64,000 bases of DNA from Sporomusa silvacetica DSM 10669 (GCF_002257705.1 NZ_LSLK01000070.1:186001-250000); one strand, 5' to 3'. Shown: positions 8,289 to 17,732, counted from the stretch's first letter. Notes: generated from the letters alone by a model not told the origin. Numbers and translations are program-made.

Positions 8289-10415
8289 TTACATCATCGG
8301 ATCTAATTTCAGAGCCGGATGTTGTTTTTCTTCCAGGAATGGGAGGATTTCGTCTTCGGTAACGCCAACAGTTTCATCAGCAATCTTATCAACAAAATCT
8401 GCGCCCAGACCTTCAGCTACTGCAACATCAATAAGGTCTTGACCTAAGAATTCTTTGAGTTCTTTCGGCATCCAGACAAGTCGTGCAAGACCACCGTCTG
8501 CTTTGATAAACTTATTACTGGTAATGTACCGACGACCGAGACCCATGAAACCAGGAGTCTGCATACCGCCACCGCAAGTACCAGCCAAAGCGGAGAAGGT
8601 CATGCCGCAAGGAGTATCGCCACCATGTTCACGAGTTGTAATCATGACACCATTACACATCGGCAAAATCGCCATAATGGCTTCGAAGCAACCGCAAGAT
8701 GTCATCGGGTTTTCCATAAGCGTATAGAAGTTTACGGCTTCGACCGTGTTGTGGGAATTAGCATAAATGAAGTCATTCAGGTTTTTCCACTGACCTTTTT
8801 CAGCATCAAGGCATTCCCCTTTCTCAATCGGCTGATTTGGGCCAAGAGGATTGATTTCGTTAGAAGCTTTTGCGTCAAGCCAGCTAACAGCACCGCATAA
8901 ACCTAAGCGTTCTGGCGATACTACGCACACATGGTTTGGTGCAAAGGACTGACAGAGCAGGCAAGAATAATATGTTTCAACATCATCAGTAAGGCCTTTG
9001 AGACGAGCATCACGGGTAGCATATTTTTCAATAGCGATTTTGATTTTTTCTTCAATAACGTCTTTATCGGTAATAATGGTAACTTGTACACGGTCAACGA
9101 TAGCGGGGAAATCAGATTTGAATTTCGCAATCAGGATTTCACCAAAGTCTTTGATTTTGAAGCCAACATCATGGGCATTCTTACCAATACGCACCCACAT
9201 CATATTACGTTGTGCTACGTGCCACAAGCCTTCACCATAGTTTAGGTTGTAGTGGATACGGCGTTCGAGCACGCCTTCAAAGTCTTCCTGCATTTTACGG
9301 CCATAGATGTCAACCATAAAGCCAAGTGGGAAGACACTGCCTTCAGGCATCTCGTCAATTTCTGGTCCGATAACTTCAATTTTACCATCTTCAACTTCAT
9401 CAACACCGCACATCCGAACAAGCTCAAAGCTGGTAGAACGACCGCCACCGAACTCAACCCAAGCATCTTTCTTACGAATGGTTTCGCCTTCGAATGCAGG
9501 TCCAATAGTAATAGGTACAGGGATATCAACAATTTTGATTTTTACACCGCGTATTTCGAGACCAAGTTTACCGATTTTTTCATAATCTGGCTCAGATTGA
9601 TACCAGTCAGGAATTTCTTCGGCAACCGGCTGATCGGTAACTGTTGGGAAGCCCATAAACATAGCACCAAATTCAGCTGCAGTTTTAACAACATCATTAG
9701 GTCCAAGCTGAATAACAAACGCAAAAACGCGTTTCAGTTGATATTCTCTAGCCCGTTGACGCTGACCGGCAGGAATACCGCCGAAAGCGAGGCCAGCCCG
9801 GAAAGCGAAGTTAACAGCATGGATAACCTGGGTAAAGTTACCAACTGGGAATGTAATGAATTCAGAACCGATTTTAACGTTTTCTTCAATACATTGTTCA
9901 ATTACTTCGTTAACCAAGAAAATCATAATGCCTTTGGACTGAAGTTCTTTTACCAGTTTGGCAGTTGATTTGCTGTCTTTGCCTTTACCGACAATAACGG
10001 CAACGCCAGGAATTGTCTGGTCAACTAAAGGTACGCCGAATTTACGAAGAATAGGGTCAGTAACGAAGCCACAGTACGGAAATACATCAGGTTTTGCGCC
10101 TTTAATATAACGCAAAGCTTCAATAATTTCCGCAGCATAAAGAGTAGCTTCACCATTTAACTTAGCATTTTCTAAGGTCAGTTCTTCCCGGATATTGGTA
10201 GTACGAATTCTGTTAAGAATTGGTGCAAGATCACCAATGGTATTTACTTCTTCACCGCTCAGAGCAGTGATTACAGGTAGTCTGTAGGCAGTATCAGGAT
10301 ATTTAACCTGGCAATCAGCACCGTGTTCCTTAATCGCTTTTGCCAGAAGAATTTCTGCATAGCTGGTAGCTGTGACAGCACCTTCATAGGCGCCTTTAAA
10401 AAGCTCCATAGACAT
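8289..10415 (-). CDS. acsB: Acetyl-CoA synthase (CODH/ACS alpha subunit, AcsB)
   Basis: A 708-residue protein close to the size of known bacterial ACS. The A-cluster ligands are visible: YYSCLLCQSF, the following NHVC and GLCGAV cysteines for the [4Fe-4S] cubane, and the CGC tripeptide of MTSCGCFEA for the two nickel sites. It condenses CO (through a tunnel from AcsA), the methyl group on CFeSP and CoA into acetyl-CoA. It forms the alpha2beta2 complex with AcsA, encoded 76 bp upstream. The start at 10415 has AAGGAGG 12 bases before it; a second in-frame ATG six bases on is also possible. Confidence 0.97.
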   Translation of the reverse strand: MSMELFKGAYEGAVTATSYAEILLAKAIKEHGADCQVKYPDTAYRLPVITALSGEEVNTIGDLAPILNRIRTTNIREELTLENAKLNGEATLYAAEIIEALRYIKGAKPDVFPYCGFVTDPILRKFGVPLVDQTIPGVAVIVGKGKDSKSTAKLVKELQSKGIMIFLVNEVIEQCIEENVKIGSEFITFPVGNFTQVIHAVNFAFRAGLAFGGIPAGQRQRAREYQLKRVFAFVIQLGPNDVVKTAAEFGAMFMGFPTVTDQPVAEEIPDWYQSEPDYEKIGKLGLEIRGVKIKIVDIPVPITIGPAFEGETIRKKDAWVEFGGGRSTSFELVRMCGVDEVEDGKIEVIGPEIDEMPEGSVFPLGFMVDIYGRKMQEDFEGVLERRIHYNLNYGEGLWHVAQRNMMWVRIGKNAHDVGFKIKDFGEILIAKFKSDFPAIVDRVQVTIITDKDVIEEKIKIAIEKYATRDARLKGLTDDVETYYSCLLCQSFAPNHVCVVSPERLGLCGAVSWLDAKASNEINPLGPNQPIEKGECLDAEKGQWKNLNDFIYANSHNTVEAVNFYTLMENPMTSCGCFEAIMAILPMCNGVMITTREHGGDTPCGMTFSALAGTCGGGMQTPGFMGLGRRYITSNKFIKADGGLARLVWMPKELKEFLGQDLIDVAVAEGLGADFVDKIADETVGVTEDEILPFLEEKQHPALKLDPMM

Positions 10416-10491
10416 ATTGTTTTTCGTCCTCCTTCATAGAGTCAATTCTTATTATCTATTGAGTTGCTAATAACATATTTCTAAACGCTGA

Positions 10492-12432
10492 TTAGTTAGC
10501 CTCTGCTTTTGCATCACGGGCTTTTTTACGCATAACATTCTTCCAATTACGTTCTTCCAGAATGTCGATCAATCTAGCAGAAGCCTTAGCTGCATCTGGT
10601 TCCCAGAAGAAATAGCCGCCAAATACATCTTCAGCAATTTTGGTAACAACATCATTAACAAGTTGGCTACCAACAGTAGGAGCGATAACACCAACATGGG
10701 TAGGATTACCATAGGCAACATTCCATGCGCCAATAGCAACAGCCTTTTCAGACATAGCTTCCGGAGCACTAACAACATAAGGAACTTCAGAGTTATCCAG
10801 GCCCATTTCGGCAGCTAACATATTAACCAGAACCTGCATGCGGCTATAGTCAACACAAGAGCCCATATGGAACATCAACGGCAAGTCAGTAGTTAATCCT
10901 GATGCTGCATTCAGACGAGCATAGAATTTTTTCAGACCTTCACCAGCATATTGCTGTACAGCTTCACCATTCATCATGCCTGCCAAAGCGTGAGCCTGGG
11001 CAGAGCAGCCGCCTGCAAGCAACAATACATCATTTTTGGCTAATTCTTGAGCGATAGCGGTGTGATTTTGGTCATGGGTGCCTTTTAAGTTATTGCAACC
11101 GATGAGTGCCGCAATACCCTTAATTTCGCCTGATTCGATAGCATCGGCGATAACCCGGATAGGATTGTCTGGGTTAACTTTCTTGAATATATTGAGCATA
11201 GCCTCAAGACTGAAGCCGGCAACAACTTTATTTGTAATATTAGGAATAGAAACTTTCGCTTTATCCCGTGCTTTATAAGCGTCAATTGCCAGACGAATGA
11301 TTTCTTTCGCGCTATCCATCGCACGAGCTTCATCAAACGCGTAATGGTATGATCCAGGAATCTTCATGATCGGCGAAGTGGTAACAATCTTAGTATGGAA
11401 ACACTCAGCAGCCGAGCGTAAGCTTGGCATAATACACTGAACGTCAACAACCATGGCGTCCATAGCACCTGTCATAACTGCTAATTCTTGGGTTGCGAAG
11501 TTAGTGGCGATGGCAACGCCTTCACGCATGAGAACTTCGTTACCAGTACAGCAGATACCAACAAGGTTGATGCCTGTAGCGCCAGCAGCTTTAGCTTCAT
11601 CTTGCATTCCTTTGGCAGCTTTGACAACCATCTGTGAAAGCAGTGGGTTATGACCATGGACGGCAATGTTAACTTTATCAGCTTTAATAGCGCCAAGGTT
11701 AGCTTCAGTTACTACAGGTACACCAGTACCAAAAAGAATATCGGATAAGTCTGTAGCGAGATGCTGACCATCGATATCGCATAACGCAACCTTCAAGCCA
11801 CCAAAGATAATATTAACTGGGTCAGAGTCATTACCAACATGAGTTTGATGCAGTAATTTTGCCAGACTAAGATTGATACCACTTGGCATAACAGTGGTTT
11901 TTCGCCAAATATTAAGAGTGTTCTCGGGTGCATAAGATTTGAGCCAAGTAAGTTCCTCAGCTTCGTTTATGCGGCCAAACTCTGCCAACGCTGCGGAAGC
12001 AACGTCTTTAGCAATAGCGTTTGCGTCACGGCCTTCGGTTTCAACACCGATATTTTTAGCCACATACATAAGCTTATCAACATCAGTAACTTGATAGTCT
12101 TTCAACTTACCTTCAGCAGTATGCAGAAGAGTTTCGGCAATTTCGCGGCCATGGTCGGAGTGAGCTGCAGCGCCGCCAGCAATATAACGAACTGTATTAC
12201 GGGCTACGATAGTGTAATCAGCTGCACCGCAAACACCTTTGTTACCACCCGGTTTCTTAGGCAGTATGCGACAAGGGCCTTGCAAGCAAATACGGCAGCA
12301 AATACCGGTATTGCCGAAAGTACAGCGAGGCTCTTGAGCTTTGGCACGGTCAAATGTTGTTAAAAAGCCGATTTCTTTGGCTTTGTCGAGCATTTGAGTG
12401 GCTGCCACGTCGATTGTTTTGTATTCGGACAT
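10492..12432 (-). CDS. acsA: Nickel carbon monoxide dehydrogenase catalytic subunit (AcsA/CooS)
   Basis: A 646-residue CODH. N-terminal cysteines for the D and B clusters occur in CCRICLQGPC and GVCGA. C-cluster (Ni-Fe-S) ligand regions are HGHNP, ICCTGNE, IGCNN, GGCSAQ and GSCVD. It reduces CO2 to CO and passes CO to AcsB. The start ATG 12432 follows GGGAGG; the ORF extension of nine residues (arginine rich) is the translated ribosome-site region and is dropped. It lies between fhs and acsB. Confidence 0.97.
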   Translation of the reverse strand: MSEYKTIDVAATQMLDKAKEIGFLTTFDRAKAQEPRCTFGNTGICCRICLQGPCRILPKKPGGNKGVCGAADYTIVARNTVRYIAGGAAAHSDHGREIAETLLHTAEGKLKDYQVTDVDKLMYVAKNIGVETEGRDANAIAKDVASAALAEFGRINEAEELTWLKSYAPENTLNIWRKTTVMPSGINLSLAKLLHQTHVGNDSDPVNIIFGGLKVALCDIDGQHLATDLSDILFGTGVPVVTEANLGAIKADKVNIAVHGHNPLLSQMVVKAAKGMQDEAKAAGATGINLVGICCTGNEVLMREGVAIATNFATQELAVMTGAMDAMVVDVQCIMPSLRSAAECFHTKIVTTSPIMKIPGSYHYAFDEARAMDSAKEIIRLAIDAYKARDKAKVSIPNITNKVVAGFSLEAMLNIFKKVNPDNPIRVIADAIESGEIKGIAALIGCNNLKGTHDQNHTAIAQELAKNDVLLLAGGCSAQAHALAGMMNGEAVQQYAGEGLKKFYARLNAASGLTTDLPLMFHMGSCVDYSRMQVLVNMLAAEMGLDNSEVPYVVSAPEAMSEKAVAIGAWNVAYGNPTHVGVIAPTVGSQLVNDVVTKIAEDVFGGYFFWEPDAAKASARLIDILEERNWKNVMRKKARDAKAEAN

Positions 12433-12545
12433 TCTTCTTTTCCTCCCTATGTTCATCATAGATGTTTTTCAGTTAAGTCCACTTACAAGGAGCTTAGCTA
12501 CCAGAGCATGTAATATTTTGAGGATTTTTTCACAAACTCTATTTA

Positions 12546-12577
12546 CAGGTATTCGCCCTTAGGTGGGCGAATACCTG
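12546..12577 (-). other. Strong hairpin in the fhs-acsA gap
   Basis: A perfect 13-bp stem (12546-12558 with 12565-12577) with a 6-base loop sits in the roughly 200-bp gap between fhs and acsA. No T run follows the stem on the transcribed strand, so it is an imperfect terminator at best. It may partly terminate or stabilise the acs mRNA and so set the ratio of folate genes to CODH/ACS genes. Confidence 0.6.
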
Positions 12578-12634
12578 CAAGCTTAGAAAATATTTTACAC
12601 AGTAATCAGATTTTTTTGTTTAGTATATATTGGA

Positions 12635-14395
12635 TTAGAACAAGCCACTAACTTTGCCAGTTTTAACGTCAACATCAATGCGACGATAAGCAGGGTCAGA
12701 GCTAGTTCCTGGCATCAAGCTGATTGCACCAGCCATCGGGCAGAGGAATTTGGCGCCGCCATAAACAAGGATGTCACGGATCGGCAATCTCCAGCCTTTT
12801 GGTACACCTTTCCAAGTAGGTTCATGCGACAAGGACAGATGACTCTTAACCATCATGGTGCAGAAATCGGCATACTTAGGATCAGACTCAAATCTCTCAG
12901 CTTTTTCTTGAGCCAGAGGAGCCCAATCAACACCATCAGCGCCATATACTTCTTTGGCAATCTTCTCAACACGCTGCCGTAATGGCATTTCCAGCGGATA
13001 CAAGAATTTGAAATCAACTTTTTCTTTGCAAGCATCAATAACTGCGTCAGCCAAATCAAGAGCACCGTCGCCACCGCTCATCCAATGCTGAGAAACAGCA
13101 GCGCGAGCGCCGGCCTGTTCGGCAATTCTCTTAACCAAAGCATGTTCAGCAGAAGTATCAGTGTAGAACGCATTGATACAAACAACTGGTTTGATACCAG
13201 ATTTTTTGATCATGTTAATCAAATGTACCATGTTTTCGCAACCTTTTTCGAGCAGACCAAGGTTTTCTTTAGTGTACTCATCAGGCAACGGACGACCTGG
13301 AATAACGGTAGGTCCACCACCATGCATTTTGAGGGCGCGAACAGTTGCTACCAAGATAGAAACGTTCGGAGTAAGTCCACTCAGGCGGCATTTAACGTTC
13401 CAGAATTTTTCGAATCCGATATCTGCAGCAAACCCAGACTCAGTAACATGGTAATCAAAGCATTTCAGACCAATACGGTCGGCAATAATAGACGACTGAC
13501 CAATAGCAATATTAGCAAACGGACCAGCATGAACGAAACAAGGTTGACCTTCAACAGTAGCACAGAGTGTCGGATTGATGGTATTACGCATCCAAGCAGT
13601 CATAGCGCCGTCAACTTCAAGGTCGCCGGTGGTAACTGGGTTACCTTGTTTGTTGTAACCAACTACAATATGTTTGAAGCGTTCCCGCATATCGGCCAAA
13701 TCTTTGGCTACAGCCAAGATAGCCATTAGCTCAGAACCAACAGCAATACCGAACTTGGAATGCATCATGAAACCATCTTTTTTACCACCAAGGCCCATAA
13801 TAATATTACGGAGACCTTGAGCGGCAAAGTCAATGATCCAGCCCATTTCAATATTTTTCGGATCAATGTCAAGTCTTTTTAGGCCTCTTTTAGCCAATTC
13901 AGCATCAGTGTAATTTGCTTCATGCTGCATTCTAGCATTCAATGCAACCATACCCAGGTTATGTGCATTCATAATATCATTGATATCACCAGTTAACCCT
14001 AGGGAGAACTCAGTCATTGGAATTAGTAGAGCATTACCGCCGCCAGCAGCAGTACCTTTAACATTCATGGTCGGGCCACCAGAAGGCTGCCGTAATGCGC
14101 CACCAACATTCATGCCGCGTTTTCCAAGACCTTCCATAATACCAATTGATGTCGTTGATTTACCTTCACCAAGCGGGGTAGGAGTAATGGCGGTTACCTC
14201 TATATATTTACCATCCGGTTTATTCTTCAGGCGATCAATTACCTTTAAGAAGTCAATTTTCGGGGTTTTTCCGTAAGGAATGATTTCATCTTTTTGCAGG
14301 CCCATCATTTCCTGATACTTTTCGGTAGTAGGGATATTACCCTCTGCTGCTTCGGCAATTTGCCAATCTTTCAATACTGTAGGATCCCAAGCCAT
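12635..14395 (-). CDS. fhs: Formate-tetrahydrofolate ligase (Fhs)
   Basis: A 586-residue enzyme making 10-formyl-THF from formate, THF and ATP, the first folate step of the methyl branch. The P-loop TPLGEGKST is near residue 72-80. PSGGPTMNVKG, AHNLGMVALNAR and PFANIAIGQSS are family blocks. It is somewhat longer than the approximately 560-residue enzymes of other acetogens; the extra residues appear in the C-terminal third (HEPTWKGVPKGWRL region). The ATG at 14395 has a GGGGG-type ribosome site. It lies between cooC and acsA. Confidence 0.97.
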   Translation of the reverse strand: MAWDPTVLKDWQIAEAAEGNIPTTEKYQEMMGLQKDEIIPYGKTPKIDFLKVIDRLKNKPDGKYIEVTAITPTPLGEGKSTTSIGIMEGLGKRGMNVGGALRQPSGGPTMNVKGTAAGGGNALLIPMTEFSLGLTGDINDIMNAHNLGMVALNARMQHEANYTDAELAKRGLKRLDIDPKNIEMGWIIDFAAQGLRNIIMGLGGKKDGFMMHSKFGIAVGSELMAILAVAKDLADMRERFKHIVVGYNKQGNPVTTGDLEVDGAMTAWMRNTINPTLCATVEGQPCFVHAGPFANIAIGQSSIIADRIGLKCFDYHVTESGFAADIGFEKFWNVKCRLSGLTPNVSILVATVRALKMHGGGPTVIPGRPLPDEYTKENLGLLEKGCENMVHLINMIKKSGIKPVVCINAFYTDTSAEHALVKRIAEQAGARAAVSQHWMSGGDGALDLADAVIDACKEKVDFKFLYPLEMPLRQRVEKIAKEVYGADGVDWAPLAQEKAERFESDPKYADFCTMMVKSHLSLSHEPTWKGVPKGWRLPIRDILVYGGAKFLCPMAGAISLMPGTSSDPAYRRIDVDVKTGKVSGLF

Positions 14396-14425
14396 AAATT
14401 TAAATCCCCCTTTTTTTGTTTTGTG

Positions 14426-15214
14426 TCAAGACTTCGCATTATTGCTAGTCTTTCCACCGCTAAAATGAATTACACGTTGATAAATTTCTTCCATGCTCGC
14501 TTTGAAGGCTCCGGTAAGTATGTCTTCCTCGTTTCCGAGAGCAACATCCAGCAGTTCATCATCAAAACGAATGACGCCTAACAGTTCTTCCGCAGTAAAC
14601 TGAGCTTGGATGAATGCTTCTTCTTTAGGAGAGTGTATTTTATTCGCAATTACTTTTGTTACTTCAATGCCTAAATCGTTAGCTAACTGCATTACTACCC
14701 GTGCTGTCTGAACGCTGGTCTTGCTTGCTTCAGTAACCACAATCATAAGATCCATGCCCTTAGACGTACCACGAGTTAGATGTTCAATGCCTGCCCCCAT
14801 ATCAAGGATGACTACATCATCTTTGTCAAGGATCAAGGAATCAACCACCGAAAACAAAAAAGCATTTTCACGACAATAGCATGCTGAACCGCCTGGTTTA
14901 ATGGCACCCATTCTTAAGAATCTGATGTTACCCACGCTAATGGAATACTCATCTAATATGTCGTCAACATCTGGATTAAGACTATAAAGTAAGCCACCAC
15001 CGGCACTCTTTTCCTTAATCACATCTTCCATTTCAATTAAAGGAATTACTTTAGCCAAGATATCATCCGAAATTCCCAAGGCAAGTCCTAAGCTTGCATC
15101 TGGGTCAGCATCTACTGCGTATACACGACGGCCTTCACGGGCAAATAATTTAGCCAAACTGGCAGAGACAGACGTTTTACCGACGCCGCCTTTGCCGGAG
15201 ACTGCGATTTTCAA
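14426..15214 (-). CDS. cooC: CooC-type nickel-inserting ATPase for CODH maturation
   Basis: A 262-residue MinD-like ATPase. The deviant Walker A is GKGGVGKTS near residue 8-16, the metal-binding CYC is in GSACYCRENA, and DMGAGIEHLTRG follows. CooC dimerises with ATP, binds Ni(II) at the Cys-X-Cys site and activates the CODH C-cluster. The start is TTG at 15214, supported by AAGGAGG seven bases upstream and by MKIAVSGKGG being the family N-terminus. It is located upstream of fhs and acsA. Confidence 0.92.
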   Translation of the reverse strand: MKIAVSGKGGVGKTSVSASLAKLFAREGRRVYAVDADPDASLGLALGISDDILAKVIPLIEMEDVIKEKSAGGGLLYSLNPDVDDILDEYSISVGNIRFLRMGAIKPGGSACYCRENAFLFSVVDSLILDKDDVVILDMGAGIEHLTRGTSKGMDLMIVVTEASKTSVQTARVVMQLANDLGIEVTKVIANKIHSPKEEAFIQAQFTAEELLGVIRFDDELLDVALGNEEDILTGAFKASMEEIYQRVIHFSGGKTSNNAKS

Positions 15215-15310
15215 GTTCTCACCTCCTTAAATAGACTTTTTTCTGAAAATTAAGTATTGTATACTATATATGTAATTATCTGTCAAATCAAGTCAGAGAT
15301 ATAATTACGA

Positions 15311-15958
15311 CTAACTTAGTGTCCGAGATGTTTTATTAAGCAAACTGGCACCAGCTGCTGCTGCGACTACCAAATCTTCAGTAGGCAGGTAATACTGGGC
15401 CGTGGCATCAAATAATGCTGTGGCATTAGCTGGGAACTCTTCGTCTCCCTCCCAAATGACGTAAGTCACTGGAACCTGAGGAAGAATATCCAATGTAATA
15501 GCCGCATCACCAAATTTAACGGTATGACCACCAATTTTTTCGCCTGCTCTGATTAAAAGACTTGCATTTTTACCAAAAAAGGCTTTAAAACCGCCAAGAA
15601 CCCGACCATTAAACGGCTGTAGATAAATCATACCACCAGGTATCTCTTTAAAGGATATCCATTGTCCGGCTAAAGGCTGCCCTTTTGCTGTAAGCAAATA
15701 ATGCAACAATACAATTTTAGCTGGCATAGGAGCTTCTTCCTGACGATTAATGAACTTTACCTCACCTGCCGGATAGCTGATAGTGTAACCATCATTTATA
15801 TATTTAAGCGTAAATAGACCTTTAATCTCATCAAAAGCAGCACCACTGTACGCGGCCATTTCCGCCGGGTTTCTGGCAGCCAATCCAGCACAAGCTTTTT
15901 CATATGACAACTTATACCCATCTTGCAAATGCTGTGGAATAATATTATCAGTTTCCAT
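15311..15958 (-). CDS. DUF3786 domain protein of unknown function
   Basis: A 215-residue soluble protein. The central block, with VLLHYLLTAKG, QWISFKEIPGG and an aromatic stretch ending in FFGKNASLL, matches what I recall of DUF3786 proteins, which are common beside corrinoid and CODH genes in acetogens and sulfate reducers. No Cys motif is present, which argues against a bound cluster. The start ATG 15958 has AGGAGG. Its place between folD and cooC in the carbon-fixation operon suggests a role in one-carbon or corrinoid metabolism, but no activity can be named. Confidence 0.75.
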   Translation of the reverse strand: METDNIIPQHLQDGYKLSYEKACAGLAARNPAEMAAYSGAAFDEIKGLFTLKYINDGYTISYPAGEVKFINRQEEAPMPAKIVLLHYLLTAKGQPLAGQWISFKEIPGGMIYLQPFNGRVLGGFKAFFGKNASLLIRAGEKIGGHTVKFGDAAITLDILPQVPVTYVIWEGDEEFPANATALFDATAQYYLPTEDLVVAAAAGASLLNKTSRTLS

Positions 15959-16017
15959 TAGATGTGCCTCCTAGTGCGATAAAACAAGAATTATAGATAC
16001 TCAAAGGCTCAGATAAT

Positions 16018-16881
16018 TTAAACCAACCCGTTTTGCATCTCACAAGCCTGAATAGTCTGTTTACAAAGTACAACTGTTGTGACAGATCCAACTCCACCAG
16101 GAACTGGAGTAATTTTAGCGACAATTGGTTCAACTTCTGCGTAATCAACATCGCCGCAGTATTTCCCAGGATTAGCCGGATCTTCGTTAATACCTACGTC
16201 AATAATTACTTGACCTGGCTTAACAAAGTTAGCTTTAACCATTTTCGCCCGGCCTACGGCAGCAATAAGTACGTCAGCATCAGCACAAACAGCCGGCAGA
16301 TCATCTGTCCGGGAATGACAAATGGTTACAGTAGCATGTTCCCTTAAAAGTAACATAGCAACAGGTTTGCCAACTACTTGAGAGCGGCCTAATACAACAG
16401 CCTTCTTGCCCTTTAATGGAATATTATAAAATTTGAGAATATCCATACAGGCAGTCGGAGTACAAGGCGGGAAGCCTGTAGGATCATCTGTGTAAACTTT
16501 AGCGGCACTACCAATAGTCATGCAGTCCACATCTTTTTCGACAGGGATGAGATTACGAATTTTCTTTTCATCTAGTTGTTTGGGCAAAGGTGCAAACATT
16601 AAAATACCATTAATTTCTTTATTTGCCCCAACACTAATTACAGCCTGTTCAAATGCAGCCTGTTCTATATCGGCTGGATACTCGAAAACTTGGTAAGCCA
16701 TTCCAATAGAATCACAGGTTTTCTTGGCGCCGCCTTCATAAAAAAGATCATCAGGACGGGCACCGACCCGGATAATTCCTAATTTGGGAGTAATTCCTTT
16801 GGCTTTAATGGCAGTTACCTTTTGGGAGAGTTCTGCTTTCATGGCATCAGCAACTGCTTTACCAGCTAATCTTTCGGCCAT
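16018..16881 (-). CDS. folD: Methylenetetrahydrofolate dehydrogenase (FolD family, cyclohydrolase site altered)
   Basis: A 287-residue FolD-fold protein. The C-terminal Rossmann half is intact, with VVLGRSQVVGKPVAMLLL and TPVPGGVGSVTT. In the N-terminal half, aligned without gaps to the usual YVxxK segment, the cyclohydrolase Lys is Ala52 (YEGGAKK). The Gln of the usual VQLPLP motif is Phe96 (LMFAPLP). The conserved Asp region KDVD remains. By knowledge of the family the Lys and Gln are needed for the cyclohydrolase but not the dehydrogenase step, so this is probably a monofunctional dehydrogenase. FchA, encoded 12 bp upstream, can supply the other activity. The start ATG 16881 has AGGAGG. 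Confidence 0.92.
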   Translation of the reverse strand: MAERLAGKAVADAMKAELSQKVTAIKAKGITPKLGIIRVGARPDDLFYEGGAKKTCDSIGMAYQVFEYPADIEQAAFEQAVISVGANKEINGILMFAPLPKQLDEKKIRNLIPVEKDVDCMTIGSAAKVYTDDPTGFPPCTPTACMDILKFYNIPLKGKKAVVLGRSQVVGKPVAMLLLREHATVTICHSRTDDLPAVCADADVLIAAVGRAKMVKANFVKPGQVIIDVGINEDPANPGKYCGDVDYAEVEPIVAKITPVPGGVGSVTTVVLCKQTIQACEMQNGLV

Positions 16882-16893
16882 TGTCCAATCCTC

Positions 16894-17526
16894 CTATTTC
16901 TTTATTTTACCAAGAACAAGTTCTAAGGTAGTATCAGCAATCTTCGAGCCATCAGCTAATAATTGTTCCATTTCCGCCCGGTTTTTGCTGACATATTCTT
17001 GGTCTTTTATCGTATTTAGGTTGATTACCACATTTAACATCCCGCTAATAAGCGCTGATTTCAGAAATACAACCCCGCAACCTACATCAGAAATTGCCAG
17101 ATTAGTCCCGATTTGCCCCATACGTTCGTGGATTTTTATACCTGCATAACAGGTACGCATAATCTTCATAGGTCCTTCACAGGCATCTTTGGAGCATTTT
17201 TCCATTACTTGTTCTTTATAAGCGATTTGCTCCGGAGTGTCTTTCGGTAAGCCATATGCTTTAGATAGAGGTTCAAAAACTGCGGCATCCTCATCCACCA
17301 AGTTTTTTAACTCCGCAATTATCTGTTCACCTTTGGTAATTAACTCTTTAACTTCTCCTTCTACTTCGGCATATTTCTTTTTACCCACAGTTAGATTACC
17401 AACCATGTTGGAAAGAGCCATCCCGATGGCACCACCAAGTGCTGCCGCACCACCGCCACCTGGTACTGGAGCTTTAGAGGCCAATACTTCCAGAAAATCG
17501 GAGCAAGACTTATTCAGCATACTCAT
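16894..17526 (-). CDS. fchA: Methenyltetrahydrofolate cyclohydrolase (FchA)
   Basis: A 210-residue protein of the formimidoyl-THF cyclodeaminase/cyclohydrolase fold: APVPGGGGAAALGGAIG near residues 17-33, MVGNLTVGKKKY, and a helical C-terminal half. It converts 10-formyl-THF to methenyl-THF. It is the first gene of the Wood-Ljungdahl operon, with GGGAGG about ten bases before the chosen ATG at 17526 and a second ATG six bases inside. Its presence explains how the adjacent FolD could lose cyclohydrolase residues. Confidence 0.93.
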   Translation of the reverse strand: MSMLNKSCSDFLEVLASKAPVPGGGGAAALGGAIGMALSNMVGNLTVGKKKYAEVEGEVKELITKGEQIIAELKNLVDEDAAVFEPLSKAYGLPKDTPEQIAYKEQVMEKCSKDACEGPMKIMRTCYAGIKIHERMGQIGTNLAISDVGCGVVFLKSALISGMLNVVINLNTIKDQEYVSKNRAEMEQLLADGSKIADTTLELVLGKIKK

Positions 17527-17678
17527 ACTTTTGTATCCTCCCGTTTCTTCTTGAATTTAACTACGCCTAAATTGCTATTAATACTACATTTACTGCCACT
17601 GATAAAATTAGTTTGTTATTTCACATACATTCTATTTGGAAAAATTCGCTTTATATTCTGAAATTCCTGCTAGTTTTT

Positions 17679-17707
17679 CACTATTCAAAAAAAATATTAT
17701 TGTCAAC
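17679..17707 (-). promoter_or_regulatory. Sigma-70-type promoter for the Wood-Ljungdahl operon
   Basis: On the minus strand TTGACA (17702-17707) is followed after exactly 17 bases by TAGTGA (17679-17684). It lies between the ubiA terminator and fchA, about 150 bp before the fchA start, leaving a leader long enough for regulation. The -35 is perfect and the -10 is weak. Confidence 0.55.
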
Positions 17708-17732
17708 TTTTGTCGAAGAAGCAGATTACATG

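Noticed and set aside
9252..9968. 238-codon open frame on the plus strand inside acsB
   Set aside because: It is antisense to a highly conserved enzyme, has no ribosome site and no recognisable domain; it is a shadow of codon use in acsB.
13085..13729. 214-codon open frame on the plus strand inside fhs
   Set aside because: Antisense shadow of formate-THF ligase, without ribosome site or family features.
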